Source: JAQUSX01 sp035446985
Lineage (GTDB): Bacteria; Bacillota; Clostridia; Christensenellales; CAG-314
Direction of reading: 5' to 3'
DNA length: 16,579 nucleotides
Assembly (NCBI GenBank): GCA_035446985.1
Contig: DAOTGG010000023.1
Span: 1 to 16,579 of the forward strand
A model generated the notes under the pieces. The model saw nothing but the letters and a program-made list of their open reading frames with translations. It ran no database searches and was not told where the DNA came from. A program made the position numbers and the translations under genes. Below are positions 1 to 7,705 of this stretch, piece after piece (position 1 is the stretch's first letter; the number at the start of each line of letters is the position of its first letter).

Positions 1-426
1 AAAAAACAGTTTGCCGAAAAGACAACTCACGAATATGTTCAAAGCAATATAAATTACAACACAAAATCGCAAAGTTCGCCGATACTAAGGGCAACGCCTT
101 TGTTCTTGAAATATATGGTGCTAAAAGCCGTTTATCACAATCTTGGCTATCGTCAGAACTCGGCGAGTTTATCCAACGTCGGCGTTATGTCAGCTCCGAA
201 AGAATTTGCCGAACATATAGTACGATACGAATTCAGTTTTGGCAGGACTTTTTGCGAACCCATCGGTATTACGGTAGGCAGCTTTAACGGGCTGACGACT
301 ATTATTTGTAATTCCGTAATCGAAGACACGCAGTTTGAAAGACATTTGGTAAAATGTCTTGTAGACAACGGATTGAACGTCGTTATCGAATCAAACGAAG
401 GAGAAGCAAAAAATGAAACGCTGTAA
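1..426 (+). CDS. C-terminal part of an alcohol acetyltransferase / NRPS condensation-like protein (5' end outside window)
   Basis: The reading frame is open from base 1 to the stop at 424-426, so this is the last roughly 141 codons of a longer gene; a TTG near position 100 is not needed as a start. The visible end carries a run resembling the acyltransferase fold of condensation-type domains: a helix containing KAVYHNLGY, then SNVGVMSAPKEF, a strand around CEPIGITVGSFNG, and a final VESN-like strand (VVIESNEGE). From memory, clostridial proteins annotated as alcohol acetyltransferase end in this way (Ser-Asn-Leu-Gly followed by a buried strand), and they are often followed by the type of membrane protein seen next. 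The catalytic HHxxxDG region would lie upstream and cannot be checked, so the activity is inference. The gene overlaps the next one by 14 bases, suggesting translational coupling. Confidence 0.6.
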   Translation, partial: KKQFAEKTTHEYVQSNINYNTKSQSSPILRATPLFLKYMVLKAVYHNLGYRQNSASLSNVGVMSAPKEFAEHIVRYEFSFGRTFCEPIGITVGSFNGLTTIICNSVIEDTQFERHLVKCLVDNGLNVVIESNEGEAKNETL

Positions 427-1123
427 TATTTGCCAATGCAACACGCACGAAAAACATACGCATTGCCCTATCTGCGGCAGCTATCTCGACGATAATCCCG
501 TTCCGTTCCCAAAATACGAAACCGAGATAGAACCGAACGTTAAAAATCCCGAAGTTCATATCAATGAAAAACCCGATTTTTTGAAAGAAAAATCCAACTA
601 TATATTGCTGTTTTTGGCGGTGGTATGCGTCGCGTTAAATATACTTCTCACCCCCGGAACTTACTGGTCGGCATACGTTTGCATCGGCGCGGTGTTTACC
701 GTGCTTTGCGTAATGCTGCCTATATCAAATAAAAGTAAAGTTTATATGCAAATTATCCTTGACTTGCCCGTGATTACTATTTTGGCTATCGCAATGGAGT
801 TAATTATTAAACGCGGAAACGGCGCTGCGATATCGATGATGTATATTTTACCGTCGCTTTTTGCGGGAGCGATACTGCTTATTGACGCTATGATAATTGC
901 GACGGCAAAAAAACGCACGACGGGATATTTTTCCACTCTGCTTTACGCTACTGTCTACGCCATTGCGCCGCAAATACTCATTTGGGCTTGGTTTTACAAT
1001 CTTGGTTATAACAGCATAGTCGCTTTTTCCGCATTCTTTTTCTCTTTGATAAATCTCGGTATCGTTTCGATATGCTCGCATAAACGTATCAGAGAAGAAT
1101 ACGACAAAAAAATGAATATGTAA
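413..1123 (+). CDS. Zinc-ribbon integral membrane protein, DUF6320-like
   Basis: A 236-residue protein with an N-terminal zinc ribbon (C4-x2-C7 and C18-P-I-C21), a hydrophilic linker to about residue 60, and about six hydrophobic helices (roughly 63-81, 85-104, 112-131, 139-163, 172-196 and 201-221) ending in a basic tail. The start is fixed by AAGGAG at 398-403, nine bases before the ATG and inside the end of the upstream gene. The architecture (Cys-x2-Cys, CPxC, then a short proline-rich stretch and a helical membrane domain) matches what I remember of the DUF6320 family, often encoded beside condensation-like acyltransferases in Clostridia; that pairing is recalled, not computed. The function is unknown; a joint role in acylation or export of a small lipid-like product is only a guess. 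The gene is followed by a strong terminator. Confidence 0.75.
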   Translation: MKRCNICQCNTHEKHTHCPICGSYLDDNPVPFPKYETEIEPNVKNPEVHINEKPDFLKEKSNYILLFLAVVCVALNILLTPGTYWSAYVCIGAVFTVLCVMLPISNKSKVYMQIILDLPVITILAIAMELIIKRGNGAAISMMYILPSLFAGAILLIDAMIIATAKKRTTGYFSTLLYATVYAIAPQILIWAWFYNLGYNSIVAFSAFFFSLINLGIVSICSHKRIREEYDKKMNM

Positions 1124-1160
1124 CAATTTTGCAAAATGTAAGGTCGAAAATAAAAAAAGT

Positions 1161-1194
1161 AAAATCTCCCGAAATAATCGGGAGATTTATTTTC
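1161..1194. terminator. Bidirectional rho-independent terminator between the DUF6320-like gene and mazF
   Basis: A perfect 10-bp stem (AAATCTCCCG, 1162-1171, with CGGGAGATTT, 1179-1188) around a 7-base loop. On the plus strand it is followed by ATTTTC. On the minus strand it is followed by a T-rich run containing seven consecutive Ts. It lies between convergent genes and can serve both. Confidence 0.85.
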
Positions 1195-1306
1195 ATTATA
1201 AGGTTTTTGCGGCTGTAAAAAAATAATTATCCTAAGAATGTTTGATTTTATTATTTATCATCCGCCGTGTTTTTATTTAAATTAATGAAAAATTAAATAA
1301 GTACAT

Positions 1307-1654
1307 TTAGTTCGTGACGCCTAGTGAAATAAGTAAAGCGTTATTTACCCTTTCCATTACGTCGTCGGGCAAAACGCCGATTTTTTCTTTTAATCTGCTT
1401 TTGTCTATCGTGCGTATTTGTTCCAAAAGCACTATACTGTCTTTCGGCAGGCAATATTTTTCCGCGGGCAGCTCGATATGCGTCGGAAGTTTTGCTTTAC
1501 TGAGCTTTGACGTCGTTGCCGCGGCAATAATCGTCGGGCTGAATTTATTGCCGACGTCGTTTTGCAAAACAAGCACAGGTCTAAGTCCCCCTTGCTCACT
1601 TCCAACAACGGGACTAAGATCGGCGTAATATAGTTCTCCGCGTCTTATCGTCAT
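1307..1654 (-). CDS. mazF: Type II toxin MazF/NdoA family endoribonuclease, without an adjacent antitoxin gene
   Basis: A 115-residue protein of standard MazF/PemK length. It opens with IRRGELYYADLSPVVGSEQGG, typical of Bacillus-type MazF (EndoA), a sequence-specific mRNA interferase. The residues known to matter in the Bacillus subtilis enzyme are present at the same positions: S19, R25 (in GGLRPVLVLQND) and T48 (in AAATTS), so it is probably active. The start is supported by AAGGAG at 1660-1665, five bases before the ATG. In Bacillus the gene follows a MazE-type antitoxin gene. Here only about 145 bases separate the start from the terminator of the upstream gene, and no antitoxin-like ORF is visible there. 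A short inverted repeat (GTATG-N4-CATAC, 1722-1735) lies upstream and could be a regulatory site. mazF shares the bidirectional terminator at 1161-1194. Confidence 0.93.
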   Translation of the reverse strand: MTIRRGELYYADLSPVVGSEQGGLRPVLVLQNDVGNKFSPTIIAAATTSKLSKAKLPTHIELPAEKYCLPKDSIVLLEQIRTIDKSRLKEKIGVLPDDVMERVNNALLISLGVTN

Positions 1655-1798
1655 AGCGACTCCTTGAAAAATCTACTATTTGGTACATACTGTATTCTAT
1701 TCCGATAAAAGCGTGGGTTGTGTATGTAACCATACGCCAATTATTCCCAAAAAAAACGCTGCTTATTCTTTGATAAAAATTTTTTTCTTAAAAATGAA

Positions 1799-1829
1799 AA
1801 AATACGATTCTAATTATGAATCGTATTTT
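1799..1829 (-). terminator. Rho-independent terminator of the 76-residue membrane protein gene
   Basis: A 12-bp stem (1799-1810 with 1818-1829; core TACGATTC/GAATCGTA) with a 7-base loop. On the minus strand it runs into TTTTTTCATTTTT, the expected U-rich tail. It lies 27 bases downstream of the stop codon of the minus-strand gene and insulates mazF from it. Confidence 0.8.
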
Positions 1830-1855
1830 GAAAAAATTTCATTTTATATATTATT

Positions 1856-2086
1856 TTATTTAGGTTGTTTTTCACCAAAATTAAACGGAAAAATATAAAC
1901 GTCAGTTCCCGTTAAAAAATCAGGCTCATTTTGTTCGTTTATGTAGGCGCGATGCCAAACGATTACTTTGTAAAAAAAGGCGGAATAAACGACAGTGCCT
2001 CCGTCCTTTTGAACCGTTCTAAACGGAATCAGACATAAAATCAGCAAAAATACAATGACGAGTATTACTATTCCGACTTTTTTCAT
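1856..2086 (-). CDS. Small membrane-anchored protein of unknown function
   Basis: A 76-residue protein. Residues about 4-22 form one hydrophobic helix after a short basic start (MKK), so it is either a single-pass membrane protein with its C-terminus outside or a secreted protein with an uncleaved signal. The remainder has the pattern KDGGTVVYSAFFYKVIVWH and a later GTDVYIFPFNFGE. I recall many short clostridial hypothetical proteins with the same layout (hydrophobic helix, then KDGGT-x-xY-x-AxxYKV and a terminal aromatic strand); no function is known to me. An AGAGG element lies about six bases before the ATG. It has its own candidate promoter just behind recX and its own terminator, so it is probably monocistronic. 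Confidence 0.8.
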   Translation of the reverse strand: MKKVGIVILVIVFLLILCLIPFRTVQKDGGTVVYSAFFYKVIVWHRAYINEQNEPDFLTGTDVYIFPFNFGEKQPK

Positions 2087-2128
2087 AAAATACCTCTTTT
2101 TTTATATTTTATGTTTAATAAGCGAATT

Positions 2129-2158
2129 ATCATAAAATTAAAAAATGCTTTTTGTCTA
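2129..2158 (-). promoter_or_regulatory. Candidate SigA-type promoter for the 76-residue membrane protein gene
   Basis: On the minus strand, TAGACA (2153-2158) and TATGAT (2129-2134) are separated by 18 bases; each box matches consensus at five of six positions. It sits just after the recX stop codon and would give a leader of about 35 nt ahead of the ATG at 2086. The region is AT-rich, so a chance match is possible. Confidence 0.45.
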
Positions 2159-2168
2159 AAAAAGTAAA

Positions 2169-2783
2169 TTAATCATTCGCAAAGTTTTTTATAATTTCGT
2201 TTACAATATCGTAATCGTATCCGCGCGAAAGTAAATAGCGTTGAAGTTTTATCAGATTTTGTGTCGAATTGTCTTTGTTGCGCATATATTTTTCGGCTAA
2301 TATATTGGCGTTTTCGCTCAGTTTATCATTGGGCAATGCGTCAACGGTTTTTTCTATCAGGTCTTTGTTTATACCTTTTTGGGTAAGCTCGACGGCAAGT
2401 CTGCGTTTTCCTTTCGTTTGCAAATTCGAGTTTATGTATAGCTCCGCGTAAAGGCTATCGTCTATGTAACGGTATTCACGAAGCTTGCCTATGACGTTTT
2501 CGATGACCTTTGAATCAAAACTTTTGCCTTTTAGCCAGTCACGGATTTGCTTGACGGTTTTCATCGAGCGTGAGATATAATCGCAAGCCTTATTGAAAGC
2601 TATCTCGCTTTCGCTTGTTAAAAAAATCTCGTCAAGCCGCTCTTCGGTAAGCTCGTCTCCTACAATAAGCCTAGCCCTTACCACACTTTCCGCAGTCAGT
2701 CCGCAGCGAAATTCGTCGTCCAAAAATAAATTTGCTTTATCTTTGTTGCGTTTTTGTATTTCGATTTTTGTGATTTTTGGCAT
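2169..2783 (-). CDS. recX: Regulatory protein RecX
   Basis: A 204-residue protein of normal RecX length. It starts with KITKIEIQKRNKDKANLFLDDEF, continues with three-helix repeat modules (ACDYISRSMKTVKQIRDWLKGK; RYIDDSLYAELYINSNLQTKGKRRLAVELTQKGI) and ends with a third helical module (LIKLQRYLLSRGYDYDIVNEII). RecX proteins bind RecA filaments and modulate recombination and the SOS response in the cytoplasm. The ATG is nine bases after the flavin reductase stop codon and has no clear Shine-Dalgarno sequence, so translation is probably coupled to that gene. recA is not in the window. The conserved alternation of helical modules makes the family assignment firm; which direction it modulates RecA cannot be told. 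Confidence 0.93.
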   Translation of the reverse strand: MPKITKIEIQKRNKDKANLFLDDEFRCGLTAESVVRARLIVGDELTEERLDEIFLTSESEIAFNKACDYISRSMKTVKQIRDWLKGKSFDSKVIENVIGKLREYRYIDDSLYAELYINSNLQTKGKRRLAVELTQKGINKDLIEKTVDALPNDKLSENANILAEKYMRNKDNSTQNLIKLQRYLLSRGYDYDIVNEIIKNFAND

Positions 2784-2792
2784 TAAATAAAG

Positions 2793-3320
2793 TTAATCCA
2801 GTTTTACGACATAACCTTGTTTGCCGTTGGGTATGCAGCAAGTCAGCTCCATATCTTCAAGCTTTAAGGTGTTGTCGCCGATATATTTTTCGTCCGCGTG
2901 TACCGCAACGACGTCAGCCATATACATTCTATGAGTGCCGAGATCCATCGTTTCAAAAACCTTGCATTCAAGGTTTACGGGACATTCTTCTATCAAGGGG
3001 CAAGCCACTTTGTCGGCTTTTACTTTCGTTAATCCCGTTTCTTTAAATTTGTCGTAATCCCGTCCAGAATGACTGCCGCAATATCTTGCCGCTTTGATAA
3101 GATTTTTTGGAACCAGATTTATGGTAAATTCTTTTGTTTCGTTCAAAATGCCGTAACTGTATCTTGACGGCTGTACGCTTATATATACGCGGGGCGGAAC
3201 AGAGCAAATGATACCCGTCCAGCCTATCGTTATTATATTGCTTTTTTCCATATCGCCGGTCGTCACCAAAATATTTGGAACGGGTGATATTAAAGGATTG
3301 AGCGATAGCTTTCTTTTCAT
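2793..3320 (-). CDS. Flavin reductase-like FMN-binding protein
   Basis: A 175-residue protein with the flavin reductase split-barrel pattern: an N-terminal strand region (PLISPVPNILVTTGDMEKSNIITIGWTGI), then PPRVYISVQPSRYSYGIL, FTINLV, and a Y-C-G-x-H-S-G-R-D segment that usually lines the FMN pocket. Relatives bind FMN and reduce or carry electrons to diverse substrates, so the partner cannot be predicted. Residues 145-175 are strand-rich with a CC pair (LTCCIPNG). Translation starts at the ATG preceded by AGGAG (3326-3330), five bases away. Two AAGCTT sites five bases apart (3332-3348) lie just upstream of this ribosome binding site and could pair as a small hairpin. The gene probably forms a two-gene unit with recX, an arrangement with no obvious functional logic. 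Confidence 0.88.
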   Translation of the reverse strand: MKRKLSLNPLISPVPNILVTTGDMEKSNIITIGWTGIICSVPPRVYISVQPSRYSYGILNETKEFTINLVPKNLIKAARYCGSHSGRDYDKFKETGLTKVKADKVACPLIEECPVNLECKVFETMDLGTHRMYMADVVAVHADEKYIGDNTLKLEDMELTCCIPNGKQGYVVKLD

Positions 3321-3417
3321 TTTTTCTCCTAAAGCTTAGTTAAAGCTTGATTTTTAATTTAATTTTTTTCGGGCGATTTTTCTAATAAAAACGATTTAAT
3401 TAAGGGAAAATATAATG

Positions 3418-4029
3418 TTAATATTCGCCCAAAAACTCGTCTTCAAAAGTAATTTCCGCCCGACCTTGAGTAAAATCAATAATTTTATCGGCAACCGTTT
3501 TTGCTTCCGCGCTTTTCGCGTTTACCGTTAACATTACGTTTTCGCCGTAAGTAATTGAAACGACTTTCGCGTTTTGTTCGATTTCGGCTTTCGTTTGCTT
3601 TAACATATTGTAAGGCAAAATAACTTTAAACGGAGTAATCAAACTGATTTGGATTTTTTCCGCTTGCGCCAAAGCCGCCGCAGCGCAGCCGCCGTACGCG
3701 CGTATAAGACCGCCCGCGCCAAGCTTTATTCCGCCGAAGTATCTCGTCACCACAACGCAAACTCGGTCGAGATTTTGTTTTTTTATCGTTTCGTATATGG
3801 GCAGCCCCGCCGTGCCGCCGGGTTCGCCGTTGTCGGAAAATTTCGCCGTGTCGCCAACCATATAAGCGTAACAGTTATGCGTGGCGTCGTAATAATTTTT
3901 GCTGATTTTTTGTATAAATTCCGCCGCTTCTTCCGCCGTCTCAACTCTACTAATATTCACGATAAACTTGCTTTTGTTTATCGTTTCAGAGTATTCTTCG
4001 ATATTTTTAACGGTCGTGTATTCTTTCAT
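3418..4029 (-). CDS. yigZ: YigZ/IMPACT family protein
   Basis: A 203-residue protein with the UPF0029 (IMPACT N-terminal) domain in about the first 120 residues. Visible signatures are KSKFIVNISRVETAEEA, ATHNCYAYMVG, FSDNGEPGGTAGLPI (about residues 64-78) and VTRYFGGIKLGAGGLIRAYG. The C-terminal part, with the motif TYGENVMLTV, corresponds to the extra ferredoxin-like domain (DUF1949) found in bacterial members. The bacterial protein has no settled biochemical role; the fold is related to domains found in translation factors and eukaryotic IMPACT. The ATG directly follows the tyrS stop codon with no spacer and no separate ribosome binding site, so it is very likely translated by termination-reinitiation and co-expressed with tyrS. 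Confidence 0.92.
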   Translation of the reverse strand: MKEYTTVKNIEEYSETINKSKFIVNISRVETAEEAAEFIQKISKNYYDATHNCYAYMVGDTAKFSDNGEPGGTAGLPIYETIKKQNLDRVCVVVTRYFGGIKLGAGGLIRAYGGCAAAALAQAEKIQISLITPFKVILPYNMLKQTKAEIEQNAKVVSITYGENVMLTVNAKSAEAKTVADKIIDFTQGRAEITFEDEFLGEY

Positions 4030-5229
4030 TTATTTAACGATTATGCGGACGTGCGTTTTTTTGCCTTTGTGCAAAATAAAATCGTTAAGTCCGTCGGGGA
4101 TAAGTTCGTCAAATTTTTCAATTTTGCGGTCGTCAACGGAAACTCCGCCGCCTTCGATAAGCCTTCTCGCTTCGCCGCGTGACGCCGCAATACCGCTCGC
4201 TACCAAGACGTCAATTACGCTGGAAACGCCCGAAACTTCTTTTACAGGCATTTGATTAACGTCGCCCGAAAAAGCCGCCTCAACCTGCGCCTGGACTTCG
4301 TCGGCAATCGCTTTGCCGTGAATAAGCGTGGTGATTTCGTACGCCAAGCGGATTTTGGCTTTATTCATACGCTCGTCCTGATATTTTGTCAGTTCTTCTA
4401 TTTCTTCTAACGGCAAAAACGTAAGCAGTTTGAAACATTTGTTTACGGACTCGTCCTCGATGTTGCGCCAGTATTGATAAAAATCGTACGGCGTTGTTTT
4501 TGTCGCATCCAGCCAAAGCGCGCCTTTTTGCGTTTTGCCCATTTTTAAGCCGTCGGAAGTCGTCAGCAAAGGAAACGTCATAGCGAAACTTGGCTTTTGT
4601 TCTTTGCGTCTTATCAAATCCGCGCCCGCCAAAATATTACTCCATTGGTCGTCGCCGCCGAATTCCAAATCGCAGCCGTATTTGCGGAATAACACTAAAA
4701 AGTCGTACGCTTGCATCAGCATATAGTTAAATTCCAAAAAGCTGAGTCCTTTTTCCAAACGCTGTTTAAAACATTCCGCCGTCAGCATTTTGTTGACGGA
4801 AAAAGTAGAACCGATTTCACGCAAAAAATCTACGTAATTGAGATTTAACAGCCAATCGGCGTTATTTACGATAATCGCTTTGCCTTCGGAAAAATCCAAA
4901 AATCGAGCCATTTGTTTTTTGAAACACTCGATATTGTGGTCAATGGTTTCTTTCGTCATCATCGAGCGCATATCGCTTCTGCCTGACGGATCGCCCACCA
5001 TAGCGGTGCCGCCGCCGATAAGGACTATCGGACGGTGTCCCGCTTTTTGCATGTGCGCCATTGCCATTAGCGGAATATAGTGACCAATATGCAAACTGTC
5101 CGCAGTCGGGTCAAAGCCTACGTAAAACGTACAGCTTTTTTCACCGAGCATTTTTATAAGCTCTTCTTCATAAACGGTCTGTTTTACAAACCCTCTTTCT
5201 CTTAAAACTTCAATAATATTGTTTGCCAT
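4030..5229 (-). CDS. tyrS: Tyrosine--tRNA ligase
   Basis: A 399-residue class I aminoacyl-tRNA synthetase that charges tRNA-Tyr. The HIGH motif is residues 47-50 (after GFDPTADSL) and the second signature is KMGKT (229-233), the variant of KMSKS common in clostridial TyrS. GGDDQW (191-196) forms part of the tyrosine site, and residues 167-176 (FNYMLMQAYD) match the conserved tyrosine-binding helix. The last 65 or so residues form an S4 RNA-binding domain (ASRGEARRLIEGGGVSVDD). GGAGGG at 5239-5244 lies nine bases before the ATG. Only 26 bases separate it from the ABC permease gene, so there is no room for the T-box leader that controls many Firmicute tyrS genes; expression probably depends on the upstream operon promoter. 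Confidence 0.98.
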   Translation of the reverse strand: MANNIIEVLRERGFVKQTVYEEELIKMLGEKSCTFYVGFDPTADSLHIGHYIPLMAMAHMQKAGHRPIVLIGGGTAMVGDPSGRSDMRSMMTKETIDHNIECFKKQMARFLDFSEGKAIIVNNADWLLNLNYVDFLREIGSTFSVNKMLTAECFKQRLEKGLSFLEFNYMLMQAYDFLVLFRKYGCDLEFGGDDQWSNILAGADLIRRKEQKPSFAMTFPLLTTSDGLKMGKTQKGALWLDATKTTPYDFYQYWRNIEDESVNKCFKLLTFLPLEEIEELTKYQDERMNKAKIRLAYEITTLIHGKAIADEVQAQVEAAFSGDVNQMPVKEVSGVSSVIDVLVASGIAASRGEARRLIEGGGVSVDDRKIEKFDELIPDGLNDFILHKGKKTHVRIIVK

Positions 5230-5255
5230 TTTGTTACACCCTCCGCGTTAATATT

Positions 5256-6926
5256 CTACTGCTCTATTCTGTCAAACAGTTTTTGGCTGTTTTTCATTGT
5301 TATTTCGTAAGATATTATCATATAAACCAAACTTATGGCAAGCAAAATTCCCCACATTACGGGTTCTGCCCAAGCCGAAAGCGTGCCTGTCGTAAAGAGC
5401 GGATACATGAAAATTCCGCCTATTGCCACAACAACGAGCATCATCACAAAACCTATCAATAAAGACATAAGCGATGACGGATTGTTTTTCGCGCCTTCGT
5501 TAAAGGTGTTCCAATTCAATCTCGGTCTTGCTAAGTCCACCAATACTTGTACGCAAGTCGTGCCTAAATTCAAAAACGTATAAACGCCTACCATTGCTAA
5601 AAAGTAATACCATTCCGCTTTTGTCATAACGGCAACTACGATTGACGTGATGATTAAAGTTATTTCGCTGAAAATCGCCGCAAGATAAATTTTCGCTTTC
5701 AAAATATTTTTAAAGTCTATCGGCAAAGTTTTCAATACATAAAAATTGCGGTTTTCACGGGTAAACGCCGACGTTGCGGCTGTATTGGTTGACATACCCA
5801 TAAACAGAGTGAACGCCATTGCTCCGATTATGATAACGGGTTTTAAAAACGCCGTATCAACGCCGCCTAGATTATCTCCGCTGAACTGGAACAGCATAAA
5901 GACGACAATTATCGGAACGATAATAAGCTGGAACAAAGTAAACGTTCCCATATTCGGGTCTCTAAAAAGTCTTTTCGCGTCTGTCTTGATAAGCGAGCCC
6001 ACAATTCCCACACGTTTTTCGCTTGACCTGACAACCATTTTCTTTTTCGGGTTTTCAAGCTGTTTCATAATGGTGGAGCGGTAAACGAGCGATGAAATCG
6101 TAACGGCAATACCCATTAAAGCCGCGTACATCAAAATCGCGTAAAGGAAATTTAATATATATTCGCCGAATGAAGCGGGGTTAAGCGTCTTAGCCAACAA
6201 ATAGTTCGGCAAAATCGCTCTTGCTCCGTCTGATATCGATACGATTAAGTTAGCTAGCATTTGTCCCGGCAAGGACTCTTCCGCTACGCTTCCCGTGTAC
6301 TTGTAAATAAAATAATAGTACAGTCCGAATAAAATTCCCATAAGTAGAACATATACAACGGACGTAATAATGCCTTTGTTTTTGAAGTATCCAATAATCC
6401 ACATTAGCGGAATCGCTATAATGGCTCCCAAAAGCAAAGGAAGCATCGGCGCGATTATAATAACCAGCAAAAGCTGAATGTAAACAAAAAACGGAGCGTT
6501 AACCGCGATTGCGTACGGAATGAGCAGCAAAAGAGAAGTTAATGCGCCTGTTATTAGTTCGTCAATATAAACGTATACGAGTTTTGCCGTGTAAATAGAA
6601 GACGTTTTTACGGGCAGAGGAAGCAAAAACTCGGTGTCTTTTGAAAAATATATGGTATTGAGCATGCTTATTATTCCCGTAAACAGAACGACCGCTTGCA
6701 GGGCGGTAATAAGATAAGTGTAACCTTCCGTCACCACGTCTGCCGCTTTCATAATTAGTCCTGTATTATAAACGGAGTACGCAACAAGCGCAATCATAGG
6801 AAGGCATGCCACTCCTACAACGATAAAAGCGAGTAAAACGCGGTTTTTCTTACCGTTTGCGGTATATTTTTGAAAACGGAATTTTTGCCGTAAGAGCGTT
6901 TTTAAAATAATAGAGAAATCTCTCAT
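5256..6926 (-). CDS. ABC transporter permease, ABC-2 exporter type
   Basis: A 556-residue very hydrophobic protein with about a dozen hydrophobic stretches, starting with a cytoplasmic basic segment (LLRQKFRFQKYTANGKKNRV) before the first helix near residue 29. A hydrophilic loop around residues 290-325 (LENPKKKMVVRSSEKR, then TDAKRLFRDPNMG) divides it into two halves. This pattern, with FSKDTEFLLPLPVK early and FTRENRNFYVLKTLPI later, is that of large ABC-2-like exporter permeases (Pfam ABC_tran_2 type, from memory), where each half carries an L-P-[LI] element. An SD-like AAGGGGG partly overlapping the ATPase stop region supports the start. With the ATPase 12 bases upstream it should form one exporter; the substrate is unknown. 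Confidence 0.88.
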   Translation of the reverse strand: MRDFSIILKTLLRQKFRFQKYTANGKKNRVLLAFIVVGVACLPMIALVAYSVYNTGLIMKAADVVTEGYTYLITALQAVVLFTGIISMLNTIYFSKDTEFLLPLPVKTSSIYTAKLVYVYIDELITGALTSLLLLIPYAIAVNAPFFVYIQLLLVIIIAPMLPLLLGAIIAIPLMWIIGYFKNKGIITSVVYVLLMGILFGLYYYFIYKYTGSVAEESLPGQMLANLIVSISDGARAILPNYLLAKTLNPASFGEYILNFLYAILMYAALMGIAVTISSLVYRSTIMKQLENPKKKMVVRSSEKRVGIVGSLIKTDAKRLFRDPNMGTFTLFQLIIVPIIVVFMLFQFSGDNLGGVDTAFLKPVIIIGAMAFTLFMGMSTNTAATSAFTRENRNFYVLKTLPIDFKNILKAKIYLAAIFSEITLIITSIVVAVMTKAEWYYFLAMVGVYTFLNLGTTCVQVLVDLARPRLNWNTFNEGAKNNPSSLMSLLIGFVMMLVVVAIGGIFMYPLFTTGTLSAWAEPVMWGILLAISLVYMIISYEITMKNSQKLFDRIEQ

Positions 6927-6938
6927 AACTACCCCCTT

Positions 6939-7691
6939 TTACAGTTTTGAGCCGTATACGGATTCGATATTATCTTCGTTAGTAATATCTAAGAATATTT
7001 TTTCCAGCGATACGGTCTTGTCTTTTTTGAGATTAGCCAAAGTATCGACAGCGATGAGTTTGCCGTGATTGATAATAGCTACTCTGTCGCAAACCTTTTC
7101 CACTACGTCGATTACGTGACTGCTGAAAAAAACGGTGTTTCCGTTGTCGGCGTGTTCGCGCATAAGTTTTTTTAATTCATAAGCGGATTCGGGATCGAGA
7201 CCTGTAAGCGGTTCGTCAAGTATCCATAATTTCGGTTCGTGAACAAGCGCGCCGATAACCAGGATTTTTTGTTTCATACCGTGAGAGTATGATTTTATCT
7301 GCTCGTTGGCGTTTTCTTCAAGATGGAAAAGTCTGAGATATTTTGTTTTGCGTTCATCCAAAGTTTTTTGGGGAACGTCGTACATTTCGCCCATAAAATT
7401 GAGATATTCGTTGCCCGTAAGTTTGTCGTAAGTATTATGCTCGTCGGGAACGTAGCCTATCGTCATTTTTGCTTTAATTGGGTCTCTTTTTAAATTTATA
7501 CCGTTTATTTCAATATTACCGCTGTCGGAATTGAGTATGCCGGTAATCATTTTAATCGTTGTGGATTTTCCCGCTCCGTTAGGTCCTAAAAATCCGAATA
7601 TTTCACCGTCTTTTACTTCCAAATTTAGTCCGTCGACCGCTTTAACAGGGGATTTTGCATAAGATTTGCTAACGTTTTCTATTTTTAGCAT
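6939..7691 (-). CDS. ABC transporter ATP-binding protein, exporter type
   Basis: A 250-residue nucleotide-binding subunit with every expected motif: Walker A GPNGAGKST (36-44), a Q-loop region reading YVPDE (80-84), a degenerate signature YSHGMKQK (135-142), Walker B LWILDE (155-160), the D-loop (GLDPES) and the switch histidine H192 (FFSSH). A Q-loop of the PDE type and a signature of the form S-x-G-M are usual in ABC-2 drug, lipid or peptide exporters. AAGGAG (7701-7706) precedes the ATG by nine bases and its first base falls in the rarA stop codon, so the gene is coupled to rarA transcription. It pairs with the permease downstream. No sensor kinase or immunity-type neighbour points to a substrate. 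Confidence 0.95.
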   Translation of the reverse strand: MLKIENVSKSYAKSPVKAVDGLNLEVKDGEIFGFLGPNGAGKSTTIKMITGILNSDSGNIEINGINLKRDPIKAKMTIGYVPDEHNTYDKLTGNEYLNFMGEMYDVPQKTLDERKTKYLRLFHLEENANEQIKSYSHGMKQKILVIGALVHEPKLWILDEPLTGLDPESAYELKKLMREHADNGNTVFFSSHVIDVVEKVCDRVAIINHGKLIAVDTLANLKKDKTVSLEKIFLDITNEDNIESVYGSKL

Positions 7692-7705
7692 AAAAAAATT
7701 CTCCT

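Noticed and set aside
1314..1628. Open frame on the plus strand opposite mazF
   Set aside because: It is the antisense shadow of mazF, with no ribosome binding site and low-complexity serine/leucine composition.
1680..1898. 72-codon plus-strand frame
   Set aside because: It runs through the minus-strand terminator hairpin and into the 3' end of the 76-residue protein gene, has no ribosome binding site and is rich in Lys, Phe and Tyr as expected from AT-rich DNA.
3365..3430. Terminator after yigZ
   Set aside because: GGGCGA near the yigZ end can pair with TCGCCC near 3371, but the loop is about 50 bases and no U tract follows on the minus strand.
5230..5255. T-box leader for tyrS
   Set aside because: Only 26 bases are available between the permease stop codon and the tyrS start, too few for a T-box RNA.
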